A stretch of 15,052 nt of DNA from CAYWHE01 sp964458125 (GCA_964458125.1 CAYWHE010000093.1:1-15052); one strand, 5' to 3'. Shown: positions 1 through 7,653, numbered from the stretch's first letter. The notes: generated from the letters alone by a model not told the origin. Program-made: numbers and translations.

Positions 1-1
1 T

Positions 2-529
2 CCCGTGCGTGTGCTGAAAGGACTCGGAGTGAAACAGCTGATTCTTTCCAATGCCAGCGGTGGCGTGAATCCGGCCTATCGTGTCGGTGACCTGATGATA
101 CTGGATGACCATATCAACCTCTTTCCCTCCAATCCGCTCATCGGGAAAAATATCGATGAACTCGGTCCCCGCTTCCCCGATATGAGCGAACCCTATGATA
201 AGGGAATGATAGCCCGGGCTAAAGCCGTTGCAGTCCGCCTGGGCTATACCTGTCATATTGGTGTATATGCCGGGGTCTCTGGTCCCTGTTTTGAAACGCG
301 TGCCGAATACCGTTATATTCGAACCATTGGTGCCGATGCTGTGGGCATGTCCACAATTCCGGAAGTAATCACGGCCCGCCACATGAACCTTCCCTGTTTT
401 GCCATGTCCATTATCACGGATATGGGTGGTGGGGAAGTGGTGGAAAGCATCACCCACGAAGAAGTGCTCCGCGTGGCCTCGGCTGCTGAAGGCAAAATGA
501 CGGCCATCATCAAAGAAATGTTATCCTGA
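2..529 (+). CDS. punA: Purine nucleoside phosphorylase, trimeric PNP/MTAP family (5' end cut by window)
   Basis: Catalyses phosphorolysis of purine nucleosides to free base and ribose-1-phosphate in cytoplasmic purine salvage. The reading frame is open from the left edge, so the N-terminal part (phosphate-binding loop and the R-x-H site) lies outside; about 175 residues remain of a family that is usually 270-290 aa. The visible part aligns end to end with the C-terminal two thirds of human PNP. It has the N-A-S-G-G segment (human N115 region), G-P-C-F-E-T-R-A-E with the base-binding Glu (human E201), V-G-M-S-T (M219/S220) and T-H-E-E-V with the ribose-binding His (H257). One odd point: the position of human N243, which contacts the purine base, is Asp here (codon 419-421, context I-I-T-D-M-G). 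The GTG at position 5 is an internal Val, not the start. The next gene begins 22 nt downstream. Family assignment is very secure; base specificity is not. Confidence 0.95.
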   Translation, partial: PVRVLKGLGVKQLILSNASGGVNPAYRVGDLMILDDHINLFPSNPLIGKNIDELGPRFPDMSEPYDKGMIARAKAVAVRLGYTCHIGVYAGVSGPCFETRAEYRYIRTIGADAVGMSTIPEVITARHMNLPCFAMSIITDMGGGEVVESITHEEVLRVASAAEGKMTAIIKEMLS

Positions 530-551
530 ATCCTTAAAATATAAATTTAAA

Positions 552-1991
552 ATGAATAAAATTATTTTACCGGCTCCTGCTTTACTGCTGACTGCCCTCC
601 TGTTTACAGGCATGAGTCACGGTCAGACTTACCAATCCCAGAACATCAGCATGTTTGCGAACTGGTTTGATTCAGCCGTGGTGGCTGAGCCTTTTTATGG
701 AATTAAGTACAACGGCATCTGGGGCTGGGCTGATGGAAACGGCAAGGAATATGCCATCATCGGGGCCACACACGGAACGTATATCATTGAGGTTACAAAC
801 CCCTCGAGTCCGGAATTGCGTGATTTCGTGCCGGGTCTTCAGACAGGTTGCATCTGGAGGGAATATAAAACCTATGGAAATTACCTGTACATGATCAGCG
901 ACAGCCCCCTGCCCAATGGCCTGCAGATTGCCGACCTGTCCTATCTTCCGGACTCCGTTCATGTGGTTCACAGTTCGGACAGCATTATCCAGCGTTGTCA
1001 TACCCTGTTCATCGACGGCAATAAATTATATGGCGGAGGACCTTCCGGTGGAGCTGTTGTTTCGGCGGCGGCCATGGCCGTTTACAGCCTGGCCAACCCG
1101 GAGGCGCCCCAGCTGCTCCGGACACTCGGTCAGGATGTGCCTTCCATCAGCTACGTTCATGACATGTTTGTGCGGAACGATACCATTTATGCTTCCGGTG
1201 CCTACCAGGGATTATTTATTCTGAAATTCCAGCCCAACCATACCTTTGTCCAGCTGGCGTCACTGACCTCCTATGTGGATCAGGGTTATAACCACAGCAG
1301 TGCCTTAAGCGAAAGTGGAAATACGCTGGTTTTTTGTGATGAAGTGCCCGGTGATCTTGCCGTAAAGGCCCTGGATGTCTCTGATTTCAGCAACCTCCAG
1401 GTAACCGATTATTTTAAAAGCAATATCGGGGCTACCGCTCATAACCCGTTTGCGGTCGGAGACCAGTTTATGGTCATCGCTTATTATAAGGACGGATTAC
1501 GGATATTTGATATCAGCGATCCGGCTAACGTAAAACCTTCCGGCTATTTCGACACCTATTGGCAAAATGATTCCTGTGTATGCTATACAGAAACACCTTA
1601 TGATTATGCGGGCTGTTGGGGTGCTTATCCTTACCTGCCAAGCGGCAATATGCTGGCTTCCGATATGCAGAACGGGTTGTTTGTGCTCGATGCTTCGGCT
1701 GTGCTGGGAATTCCTTCGTTGACTGGTAAATCCGGATCGCTTGTTCTGTACCCAAATCCGGTGGTTTCCTCGCTGAATATGGTTATTCCCGCTGATGCAG
1801 GCCAGAAAGTAACGATACGTATATATGATATTGCGGGCCGGCTGATGATGGAGGTTGCCGAAGCGCTCACCGCTCCTGACCGGAAGCTGAAACTGAATTT
1901 ACCTTCCCTGGATAAGGGCAGTTATGTGGTCAAGGTTGATGGAGCAGGTAGAATGTACGCCGGCAGGGTCATACGACTTGTGGACAGGTGA
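552..1991 (+). CDS. Choice-of-anchor B family (LVIVD-type) secreted protein with T9SS type A sorting domain
   Basis: A 479-aa exported beta-propeller-like protein of unknown substrate. Residues 1-25 form a signal peptide (Lys3, then a Pro/Ala/Leu-rich core, then S-H-G-Q). Residues 50-87 carry the family opening: Y-x-G-I-W-G-W, then E-Y-A-I-I-G, a G-T-Y-I-I-E-V strand and N-P-S-S-P. Similar blades follow, with repeats of the type 'G-L-Q-I-A-D-L', 'G-L-F-I-L-K' and 'G-L-R-I-F-D-I-S-D-P-A'. This matches the choice-of-anchor B proteins, which share one body but use different C-terminal anchors. The anchor here is a T9SS type A module (residues ~397-479) with Y-P-N-P, I-Y-D-I-A-G-R and a G-S-Y-V-V-K-V strand, so the protein is predicted to cross the outer membrane and be attached or released at the cell surface. 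It lies 22 nt after the phosphorylase and 21 nt before the cytochrome-monooxygenase gene, so co-transcription is possible but a functional link is unproven. Confidence 0.9.
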   Translation: MNKIILPAPALLLTALLFTGMSHGQTYQSQNISMFANWFDSAVVAEPFYGIKYNGIWGWADGNGKEYAIIGATHGTYIIEVTNPSSPELRDFVPGLQTGCIWREYKTYGNYLYMISDSPLPNGLQIADLSYLPDSVHVVHSSDSIIQRCHTLFIDGNKLYGGGPSGGAVVSAAAMAVYSLANPEAPQLLRTLGQDVPSISYVHDMFVRNDTIYASGAYQGLFILKFQPNHTFVQLASLTSYVDQGYNHSSALSESGNTLVFCDEVPGDLAVKALDVSDFSNLQVTDYFKSNIGATAHNPFAVGDQFMVIAYYKDGLRIFDISDPANVKPSGYFDTYWQNDSCVCYTETPYDYAGCWGAYPYLPSGNMLASDMQNGLFVLDASAVLGIPSLTGKSGSLVLYPNPVVSSLNMVIPADAGQKVTIRIYDIAGRLMMEVAEALTAPDRKLKLNLPSLDKGSYVVKVDGAGRMYAGRVIRLVDR

Positions 1992-2012
1992 TCAAAAGCT
2001 GTTAAATCAGTA

Positions 2013-3380
2013 ATGGATGTTTCCTGCTTACGGGTATGCCTCAGCATGCTGCCGCTCTGGTTTGGCATTTTCTTACTCGTTTCATGTACCGGACCGGAAC
2101 ATAAAACGGTAACGTTTGAAAAAAATATTGCGCCCCTTATTTACAGGCATTGCACGCCTTGTCACCGCAATCAGCAGGCCGGACCGTTCAACCTGGTCAC
2201 GCTGGAGGAAATCCGCTCCAAAGCCAGGCAAATAGCCTACGTGGCTTCTGTTCGCTATATGCCGCCCTGGCCCGCAGATGTTCATTACAGGCATTTTTCC
2301 GGAGAAAAATACTTAAGTGCCGAAGAAATTGAATGGTTAAAAATATGGGTGGAGCAGGGGACGCCGGCCGGTGACAGCACACGCTTTCCGGAGCCACCTG
2401 TTTTTTCCGACAGCCTGTCATCAGGCAAACCTGACCTGGTGCTGCGCATGCCCAACAGGGTGTTACTGAAGGGAAACATGACCGATCATTTCATGGTCAT
2501 GAAATTTCCCTATGAATTGCCGCAGGACACCTTCGTCCGGCTGATCGGGTTTGTACCGGGCAACCGGAAATTGCTCCATCACATGAATGCCCACCTGGTG
2601 CAGTTTGATTCTGCCTATAATAAAAGGAATGTAAACGAAGGGGATTGGGTGGTCGATCATATCCTCGATCAGAGTCATGAAATTCATCAGAAGCTGGGTC
2701 TATTATATGATGATGGAACCTATCCGAGGCTGGTACCTTCGGTTTGCAATTACCTGCCGGGTGTTGAAACAAATATCTTTCCGGAGGGACTTGGCGGGTA
2801 TAAAATTTCAAAAAAAGGAGCCATCTACCTGAACGATATGCATTATGGCCCTTCCCCGGTGGATCAGTACGATGATTCCTATTTTACCATTTATTTCAGC
2901 AAAGAGCCACCCGCCAGGCCAGTGAGGGAATTTCAGATGGGCACACTGGGAATTTCAAAAATAGAACCTCCGCTGTCCGTTCCGCCGGATACGGTGAAAA
3001 CATTTGTGACCGAAATGCGCGTCCTGGAAAGCCTCTCCCTGGTAACGGTCACTCCCCACATGCACCTGCTCGGTAAATCGTTTCTGGCTTATGCCATCAC
3101 ACCGTCGGGTGATACCATTCCACTGGTGAGGATACCGAAGTGGGATTTCAGATGGCAATATTTCTATAAATTTACCAGCCTGGTTAAAATTCCGGCCGGC
3201 TCCCGGATACGTGCAGAAGGGGTTTTTGACAATACGTCCAAAAACCCGAACAACCCCTACTATCCACCCCGGCTGATCATGGAGCGAAACGGGAGCATGC
3301 GTACAACGGATGAAATGTTTCAGCTTATTGTACAGTATTTCCCGTACCGGGAGGGTGATGAAAAAATAAGCCTGGAATAA
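2013..3380 (+). CDS. Lipoprotein with c-type heme site fused to a PHM-like (copper type II) monooxygenase core
   Basis: A 455-aa protein. Residues 1-25 form a lipoprotein signal (hydrophobic core, then L-L-V-S-C, lipid Cys25). Residues ~35-120 are a small cytochrome c domain with heme motif C-T-P-C-H (47-51) and a probable axial Met83 in Y-M-P-P-W. Residues ~140-450 match the two-domain core of peptidylglycine alpha-hydroxylating monooxygenase (PHM). All six PHM copper ligands have a counterpart: H189-H190 (PHM H107/H108), H277 in M-H-Y-G (H172), H349 and H351 in H-M-H-L-L-G-K (H242/H244) and M435 in D-E-M (M314). PHM uses O2 and electrons to hydroxylate a C-H bond; here the heme domain may supply the electrons that ascorbate supplies in animals. 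The location is probably the periplasmic face of the outer or inner membrane. The substrate is unknown. ATG at 2013 is preferred because the signal follows directly. The domain calls are secure; activity and redox partnership are inferred. Confidence 0.88.
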   Translation: MDVSCLRVCLSMLPLWFGIFLLVSCTGPEHKTVTFEKNIAPLIYRHCTPCHRNQQAGPFNLVTLEEIRSKARQIAYVASVRYMPPWPADVHYRHFSGEKYLSAEEIEWLKIWVEQGTPAGDSTRFPEPPVFSDSLSSGKPDLVLRMPNRVLLKGNMTDHFMVMKFPYELPQDTFVRLIGFVPGNRKLLHHMNAHLVQFDSAYNKRNVNEGDWVVDHILDQSHEIHQKLGLLYDDGTYPRLVPSVCNYLPGVETNIFPEGLGGYKISKKGAIYLNDMHYGPSPVDQYDDSYFTIYFSKEPPARPVREFQMGTLGISKIEPPLSVPPDTVKTFVTEMRVLESLSLVTVTPHMHLLGKSFLAYAITPSGDTIPLVRIPKWDFRWQYFYKFTSLVKIPAGSRIRAEGVFDNTSKNPNNPYYPPRLIMERNGSMRTTDEMFQLIVQYFPYREGDEKISLE

Positions 3381-3410
3381 TAGGATGAGCGGAATAAAAT
3401 TTTCCGAAAA

Positions 3411-3436
3411 TTGGACCGGGGATAAAAATACCTTTG
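3411..3436 (+). promoter_or_regulatory. Candidate Bacteroidota-type promoter for serA
   Basis: TACCTTTG at 3429-3436 is an exact match to the Bacteroidota -7 consensus TAnnTTTG. A TTG at 3411-3413 could be the -33 element, but the spacing of 15 nt is shorter than usual (about 17-23). Transcription would then start only a few bases before the ATG at 3450, giving a very short leader. The site lies between the monooxygenase stop and serA, which suggests serA is transcribed on its own. Read by eye only. Confidence 0.45.
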
Positions 3437-3449
3437 TCCGGCTATAGAT

Positions 3450-4682
3450 ATGATGACTCCTACCTCCTTTCCCAAGAATAAAATAAAAATCCTGCTGCTG
3501 GAGGGTGTTCATCCGGCCGCTGTGGGGCTTTTTAAGGATGCCGGCTACGGTGAGCCTGAAATGCATGCGACGGCAATGGACCAGCATAACCTCGAAAAAA
3601 AAATAAGGGGCATTCACCTGCTGGGAATCCGATCCAAAACCCAGGTCACAGCTGATATTTTCAGGCATGCGGATAAATTGCTGGCGCTTGGATGTTTTTG
3701 TATCGGTACCAACCAGGTGGATATGGAGGCTGCCTTGCGAAGCGGTGTGGCAGTTTTTAATTCACCCTTTTCGAATACCCGTTCGGTAGCGGAGCTGGTA
3801 ATCGGTGAATGCATCATGCTCCTTCGCCGGATCATCGAAAAGAACCAGGCCGCACATGAGGGACGCTGGCTGAAGGACAGTAAAAATTGTTTTGAACTTC
3901 GGGGCAAAACAATCGGTATCATTGGCTACGGGCATATCGGCACCCAGGTTTCCGTATTGGCTGAAAGCCTGGGATTGAAAGTGTTGTTTTATGATGTTGA
4001 TCCGAAGTTAAGTCTGGGTAATGCAACAGCCGCTGCCTCACTTGATTCACTAATCCAGGAAGCGGATATTGTTACCCTTCATGTCCCGGGCACTGCGGCA
4101 ACGAAAAACATGATGAATGCTGCCCGTATTGCCCGGATGAAAACCGGGGCATTGCTGATCAACCTGAGCAGGGGAGATGTAGTGGATGTTTCAGCCCTGG
4201 ATAGGGCTCTGAAATCGGGAAAACTGGGCGGCGCAGCGGTGGATGTATTTCCAGCCGAACCCAAGGGCTCAGCCGATGTTTTTTCTTCCCCCCTTCAGGG
4301 TTTGCCGAATGTAATCCTCACTCCTCATATCGGAGGTTCTACGGTAGAGGCCCAGGAAAGCATTGGCGTGGATGTCGCTTCGAAGATGATCAGTTTCCTG
4401 GAATCAGGCAGCAGTGTTGGTTCACTCAGTATCCCGGCCCTGAGCCTGCCGGTGATGCATGAGGCACACAGGTTCCTGCATATTCATGAAAACGTTCCCG
4501 GTGTGCTTTCCGAAATCAATGGACGCTTGTCTGAACTGAAAGTCAACATTCTCGGTCAATACCTGAAAACCAACAATAATATCGGCTATGTGGTAGTGGA
4601 TGCCGATAAACGCACCTCGCTGAAAGTACTCAACGAATTGAAAATGGTCAAACACACCATCAAGGTCAGGAGTTTGTATTGA
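3450..4682 (+). CDS. serA: D-3-phosphoglycerate dehydrogenase
   Basis: Catalyses NAD-dependent oxidation of 3-phosphoglycerate to 3-phosphohydroxypyruvate, the first step of serine biosynthesis in the cytoplasm. At 410 aa it has the same length as E. coli SerA and aligns with it along its whole length. Visible hallmarks are G-C-F-C-I-G-T-N-Q-V-D (81-91), the N-S-P-F-S-N-T-R-S-V-A-E-L substrate segment (104-116), the Rossmann motif G-Y-G-H-I-G (159-164), catalytic R241 (L-S-R-G), E270 (P-A-E-P) and H293 (T-P-H-I-G-G-S-T). A C-terminal ACT domain (~335-410) starts at I-H-E-N-V-P-G-V-L. In E. coli this domain binds serine for feedback inhibition, and the I-H-E-N segment that forms part of the site is kept. 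There are two adjacent ATG codons (3450, 3453); the first gives the exact E. coli length. No other serine-pathway gene (serB, serC) is nearby. Confidence 0.97.
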   Translation: MMTPTSFPKNKIKILLLEGVHPAAVGLFKDAGYGEPEMHATAMDQHNLEKKIRGIHLLGIRSKTQVTADIFRHADKLLALGCFCIGTNQVDMEAALRSGVAVFNSPFSNTRSVAELVIGECIMLLRRIIEKNQAAHEGRWLKDSKNCFELRGKTIGIIGYGHIGTQVSVLAESLGLKVLFYDVDPKLSLGNATAAASLDSLIQEADIVTLHVPGTAATKNMMNAARIARMKTGALLINLSRGDVVDVSALDRALKSGKLGGAAVDVFPAEPKGSADVFSSPLQGLPNVILTPHIGGSTVEAQESIGVDVASKMISFLESGSSVGSLSIPALSLPVMHEAHRFLHIHENVPGVLSEINGRLSELKVNILGQYLKTNNNIGYVVVDADKRTSLKVLNELKMVKHTIKVRSLY

Positions 4683-4777
4683 AATATATTCCCATAACGG
4701 AATGAATAAGGTTTTTGATTTTTTTTTCGAAGGGATGGCCCAGGTCATTTTTTTTTTCAGGCCGAACTTATAAATAA

Positions 4778-4864
4778 ACAGCCTACTTTCCGGTTATTGG
4801 CATACACAAACTTGGCTTCAGGGTTAAATCAACCGATAATTCCTGGGGGCCGGTTTTTTATGGC
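4778..4864 (+). pseudogene. In-frame coding remnant upstream of the T9SS gene, without a start codon
   Basis: Reading upstream from the ATG at 4865 in the same frame stays open back to a TAA at 4775-4777, but contains no ATG, GTG or TTG. The translation is not random. It includes H-K-L-G-F-R-V-K followed by S-T-D-N-S-W-G-P-V-F, which parallels H-T-L-H-I-R-V-K then D-G-D-H-Q-W-G-T-A-F inside the gene downstream. It is therefore the end of an earlier copy of the same repeat. The sequence before 4775 is T-rich and shows no continuation in the other frames. The simplest reading is that the front of a longer gene was lost by deletion or rearrangement near 4775. Confidence 0.6.
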
Positions 4865-5974
4865 ATGCACCGGATTGATTCTGCGACATCCACGGTCAGA
4901 CCAATAAAAGTCATGGCTGCGGAGTATTTTTTTAATGTGGATCCCGGAAACGGAAACGCCACCCCCATGATTGCCTTTGATGGAAATTTCAATGCCGCCC
5001 TGGATGCACTGCAGGGAGCCACCATACCTTCGCTGGTGTCAGCCGGCGTTCATACCCTGCATATCCGGGTAAAAGATGGGGATCACCAGTGGGGTACTGC
5101 CTTCGGGCTGGTGGTGAATATCGATACCACGATGGCTTCCTTTAACGCCGTCATTACCGGTTTGAAGCAGGTATGCGATAATGCGCTGACGGGTCAGCCG
5201 TATACGGTTTCCTTTGTCGCCGGAAATACATATGCCTGGGCGATTTCAGGAGGTGTTGTCACTTCAGGACAAAACACCAATAATGTAACCGTTAACTGGA
5301 ATTCCGGTGGAATTCATACCCTTCAGGCGATAGCATGCGATGCGGCCGGAATTGTTTGCGATACCGATTGGGTTTCCATCCAGGTTAAACCAACGTATAC
5401 ATGGATTCAGCCTTACGCAGTTTGTGATGGTGACAGTGTTTTTATCGGTGGAGCCTGGCAGACAGTGCCGGAAATCTATACGGAAAACTATACCACATCT
5501 GCAGGTTGTGATAGTATCGTCATTTCCAATTTGACAGTCAATCCGGATTATACCGTGACCGATTCGGTTTCCATGAATGCCGGGGACAGTATTTTTATTG
5601 GAGGGGCCTGGCAAACTACTGCAGGAACTTACTTTGATTTATACCTGTGTCTGGCAGGCTGTGACAGCCTTGTCACGACCATTCTGACGATTGTACCGGT
5701 CGGTTTTCCGGACCTTTTTTCTCCCTTGGAAATCCAGGTGGTACCATACCCGGCTGAAGATTTTCTGATGATTACCGGTGCAGGTCAGTATCCGGGAGAG
5801 AAATTAACCGTATGCATATATGATTTGTCCGGCCGGCCGATGTTGAATGCCCAATTTGTTAAAAGGGATCTGAACAGGATCAGTATTTCGGGTATAGCGC
5901 CTGGATATTATTTTATTCAAGTCAGGACAGGACAACACCAGGTCATCCATAAATTCGTTAAATCAGGGTTATAA
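4865..5974 (+). CDS. C-terminal part of a repeat-rich T9SS-sorted surface protein (5'-truncated, possibly a pseudogene)
   Basis: From the first ATG this is a 369-aa product of unknown function. The order is: a segment beginning A-E-Y-F-F-N-V-D-P-G-N-G and ending H-T-L-H-I-R-V-K, a repeat type found in Bacteroidota surface proteins; a PKD-like domain (~95-180) with T-Y-A-W-A-I-S-G-G and N-V-T-V-N-W; two ~51-residue repeats centred on F-I-G-G-A-W-Q-T; and a T9SS-like sorting module from ~292 (I-Y-D-L-S-G-R, then G-Y-Y-F-I-Q-V). The sorting module has P-Y-P-A-E-D where Y-P-N-P is usual. There is no signal peptide, which a T9SS client needs to reach the periplasm. The frame continues upstream as a repeat without a start codon, so the native N-terminus is missing. 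As it stands, the product should be non-secreted or not made. It is separated from serA by a T-rich spacer and converges on the - strand gene with a 10-nt gap. Confidence 0.75.
   Translation: MHRIDSATSTVRPIKVMAAEYFFNVDPGNGNATPMIAFDGNFNAALDALQGATIPSLVSAGVHTLHIRVKDGDHQWGTAFGLVVNIDTTMASFNAVITGLKQVCDNALTGQPYTVSFVAGNTYAWAISGGVVTSGQNTNNVTVNWNSGGIHTLQAIACDAAGIVCDTDWVSIQVKPTYTWIQPYAVCDGDSVFIGGAWQTVPEIYTENYTTSAGCDSIVISNLTVNPDYTVTDSVSMNAGDSIFIGGAWQTTAGTYFDLYLCLAGCDSLVTTILTIVPVGFPDLFSPLEIQVVPYPAEDFLMITGAGQYPGEKLTVCIYDLSGRPMLNAQFVKRDLNRISISGIAPGYYFIQVRTGQHQVIHKFVKSGL
5420..5692 (+). repeat. Two protein-coding repeats with a 153-nt (51-aa) period
   Basis: Unit cores at 5420-5539 and 5573-5692 align without gaps over 40 codons, with 21 identical residues by my count. 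Both contain G-D-S, F-I-G-G-A-W-Q-T, A-G-C-D-S and a closing L-T. This resembles the C-D-S-x-x-x-x-L-T-V type repeats seen in T9SS cargo proteins. The paired Cys pattern suggests extracytoplasmic folding, consistent with the full-length ancestor having been secreted. Confidence 0.8.
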
Positions 5975-5984
5975 GCGGTATCCT

Positions 5985-6386
5985 CTAGGGATTCCAAATC
6001 CCTTCCAATGATTCATCCATACAACTGGTTTCCGGAATAAATTCCTGCTCCGTTTTCTCGATGAAGGCGTACAGGTTATCGCATTCAAGTGGTGTGACGC
6101 AGGTGCCCTGGTTCAGGTGTTCAACAGCTGTAATGATAATGGCAGGATCTGCCAGCAGGCTTGTATCATAGGTAATCATCAACGTTTGCGCCTTGGCCAG
6201 GTATCCCATCAGATGAACACCTTCCAGCGCATCCAGCTGACGGGATATGCGGTATACCCTGAAGGGCTGCATTCCATCTGTTTTCAGCAGCAGGGCTTGC
6301 CGGCTGATCGTTACCTGGGCATGCAGACAGCTTATCGAAGGAACGGAAAGCAGCAAGCATATATACAGCCTGGAAAATCCCTGCAT
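5985..6386 (-). CDS. Small exported protein with an HMA-like fold lacking the CxxC metal site
   Basis: A 133-aa hypothetical. Residues 1-24 look like a signal peptide (hydrophobic I-C-L-L-L-S-V, then H-A-Q). Residues ~27-93 follow the beta-alpha-beta-beta-alpha-beta layout of heavy-metal-associated (HMA) domains: a G-M turn, helix, L-x-x-L-E-G-V, a strand, M-I-T-Y-D, then A-I-I-I-T-A-V-E-H-L. In a metal-binding HMA domain the turn reads G-M-T-C-x-x-C; here it is G38-M39-Q40-P41-F42-R43-V44, so both cysteines are replaced (P41, V44). Three other Cys (96, 102, 122) lie in the C-terminal tail. I chose the ATG at 6386 because it starts the signal peptide; a TTG at 6425 would add a 13-residue polar lead. 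It lies 88 nt after the thiolase and may be read with it. The HMA assignment is inferred from pattern alone. Function unknown. Confidence 0.65.
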   Translation of the reverse strand: MQGFSRLYICLLLSVPSISCLHAQVTISRQALLLKTDGMQPFRVYRISRQLDALEGVHLMGYLAKAQTLMITYDTSLLADPAIIITAVEHLNQGTCVTPLECDNLYAFIEKTEQEFIPETSCMDESLEGIWNP

Positions 6387-6474
6387 GAAACCTGGTTTTG
6401 AATAACAGGCAAGGTAAAACCGCAATCAAGGACAGGTTCATTAAAAAACCGGCTAATCTTACAGAAACCGGAAT

Positions 6475-7653
6475 TTAGTTCAGGAATTCAAATATGCCGG
6501 CAGCTCCCTGTCCGGTTCCCACACACATAGTTACCAAACCATATTTCAACCTGCGTCTCCTCATTTCGTTTAAAAGCTGAACACTGAGTTTTGCACCGCT
6601 GCAACCGAGCGGATGACCCAGGGCAATGGCCCCTCCATTCACATTTACCAGGTCAGGGTCAAGTCCGAGGGTACGGATGACGGCAAGAGACTGGGAAGCA
6701 AAGGCCTCGTTGAGTTCAATTAACTGGATATCCTGTTGTTTCAGGCCAGCTTTCTTTAATACGGCAGGAATAGCCTCCACCGGCCCGATACCCATGATAC
6801 GAGGTTCAACAGCTGCCACGCTGTAGGAAACAAAACGGGCAATGGGTTTTACCTGCAACCGTTTAAGCATTTTTTCCGAAACCACGATAACAAACGCAGC
6901 TCCATCGCTGGTCTGGGAGGAATTTCCGGCAGTAACAGTACCCAGGCTGTCGAAGACTGGCTTCAGCTTAGACAGTTTTTCTATACTGGTATCGGCCCTG
7001 GGCCCTTCATCCGTATCCACCACGTAGGTTCTTGTCTTTTTCTCTTCCTGTTCATCCAGATAAGTTTCGGTTACGGTTACCGGTACTATGTCCTGTTTAA
7101 AAAGTCCATTTTCAATGGCTTTCACAGCTTTCTGATGCGAATGAAAAGCAAACTGATCCTGGTCTTCCCGGGAAACCCGGTATTCACGGGCGACGGCTTC
7201 TGCCGTCAGACCCATACCCCAGTACCAATCGGGATGGTTTTTAGCCACTTCAAAATTGGGTACAATTCTCCACCCGCCAAATGGAATCGGTGACATGGTT
7301 TCCACTCCACCGGCTACGATACAATCATGCAATCCGGCATGGATTTTTGATGCGGCAATGGCAATTGTTTCAAGTCCTGAAGAACAATATCGGTTTACAG
7401 TCATTCCAGGCACTTTCACGGTATCAAGTCCCATCATGGAAATCATCCGGCCGATATTGAGACCCTGCTCCGCTTCAGGAGTAGCATTTCCCGCAATAAC
7501 ATCTTCAATCAGGTTTTTATCCAGGTCTGGAACGGCTGCCACCAGGTGTTTGATAACGGTGGCAGCGAGGTCATCCGGTCGGGTAAACCTGAATTTACCG
7601 CGCGGGGCTTTACCTACAGCGGATCGAAATCCGGCAATTATATATGCATCCAT
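6475..7653 (-). CDS. fadA: Acetyl-CoA C-acyltransferase (3-ketoacyl-CoA thiolase)
   Basis: Performs the last step of beta-oxidation: CoA-dependent cleavage of 3-ketoacyl-CoA to acetyl-CoA and an acyl-CoA two carbons shorter, in the cytoplasm. At 392 aa it has the normal thiolase length. The catalytic residues are visible: nucleophile C90 in N-R-Y-C-S-S-G, H347 in G-H-P-L-G-C-S-G-A, and C377 in M-C-V-G-T-G-Q-G. N-E-A-F (~314-317) is also present. The start R-S-A-V-G-K and the whole-length match place it with degradative thiolases rather than biosynthetic acetoacetyl-CoA thiolases, and the neighbouring fadN supports that. It lies 47 nt after the MORN gene on the same strand. FadN and FadA homologues normally form the trifunctional beta-oxidation module. 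Confidence 0.95.
   Translation of the reverse strand: MDAYIIAGFRSAVGKAPRGKFRFTRPDDLAATVIKHLVAAVPDLDKNLIEDVIAGNATPEAEQGLNIGRMISMMGLDTVKVPGMTVNRYCSSGLETIAIAASKIHAGLHDCIVAGGVETMSPIPFGGWRIVPNFEVAKNHPDWYWGMGLTAEAVAREYRVSREDQDQFAFHSHQKAVKAIENGLFKQDIVPVTVTETYLDEQEEKKTRTYVVDTDEGPRADTSIEKLSKLKPVFDSLGTVTAGNSSQTSDGAAFVIVVSEKMLKRLQVKPIARFVSYSVAAVEPRIMGIGPVEAIPAVLKKAGLKQQDIQLIELNEAFASQSLAVIRTLGLDPDLVNVNGGAIALGHPLGCSGAKLSVQLLNEMRRRRLKYGLVTMCVGTGQGAAGIFEFLN

Noticed and set aside
4702..4773. A 23-codon frame (M-N-K-V-F-D-F-F-F...) between serA and the T9SS remnant
   Set aside because: It is made mostly of T-run codons, has no signal peptide or conserved pattern, and does not join the downstream frame. Probably chance.
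5988..6002. Perfect 6-bp hairpin GGGATT/AATCCC with a 3-nt loop at the convergent junction, possible terminator
   Set aside because: No T run follows on either strand, and most of it lies inside the last codons of the - strand gene.
6166..6441. Overlapping open frames opposite or alongside real genes across the window, such as this one
   Set aside because: They lack family patterns and lie over genes with strong similarity and motifs; treated as shadows.
6440..6474. CCGG/CCGG arms followed by a T6 run on the - strand after fadA, possible terminator
   Set aside because: Only four base pairs with a 15-nt loop; too weak to call.
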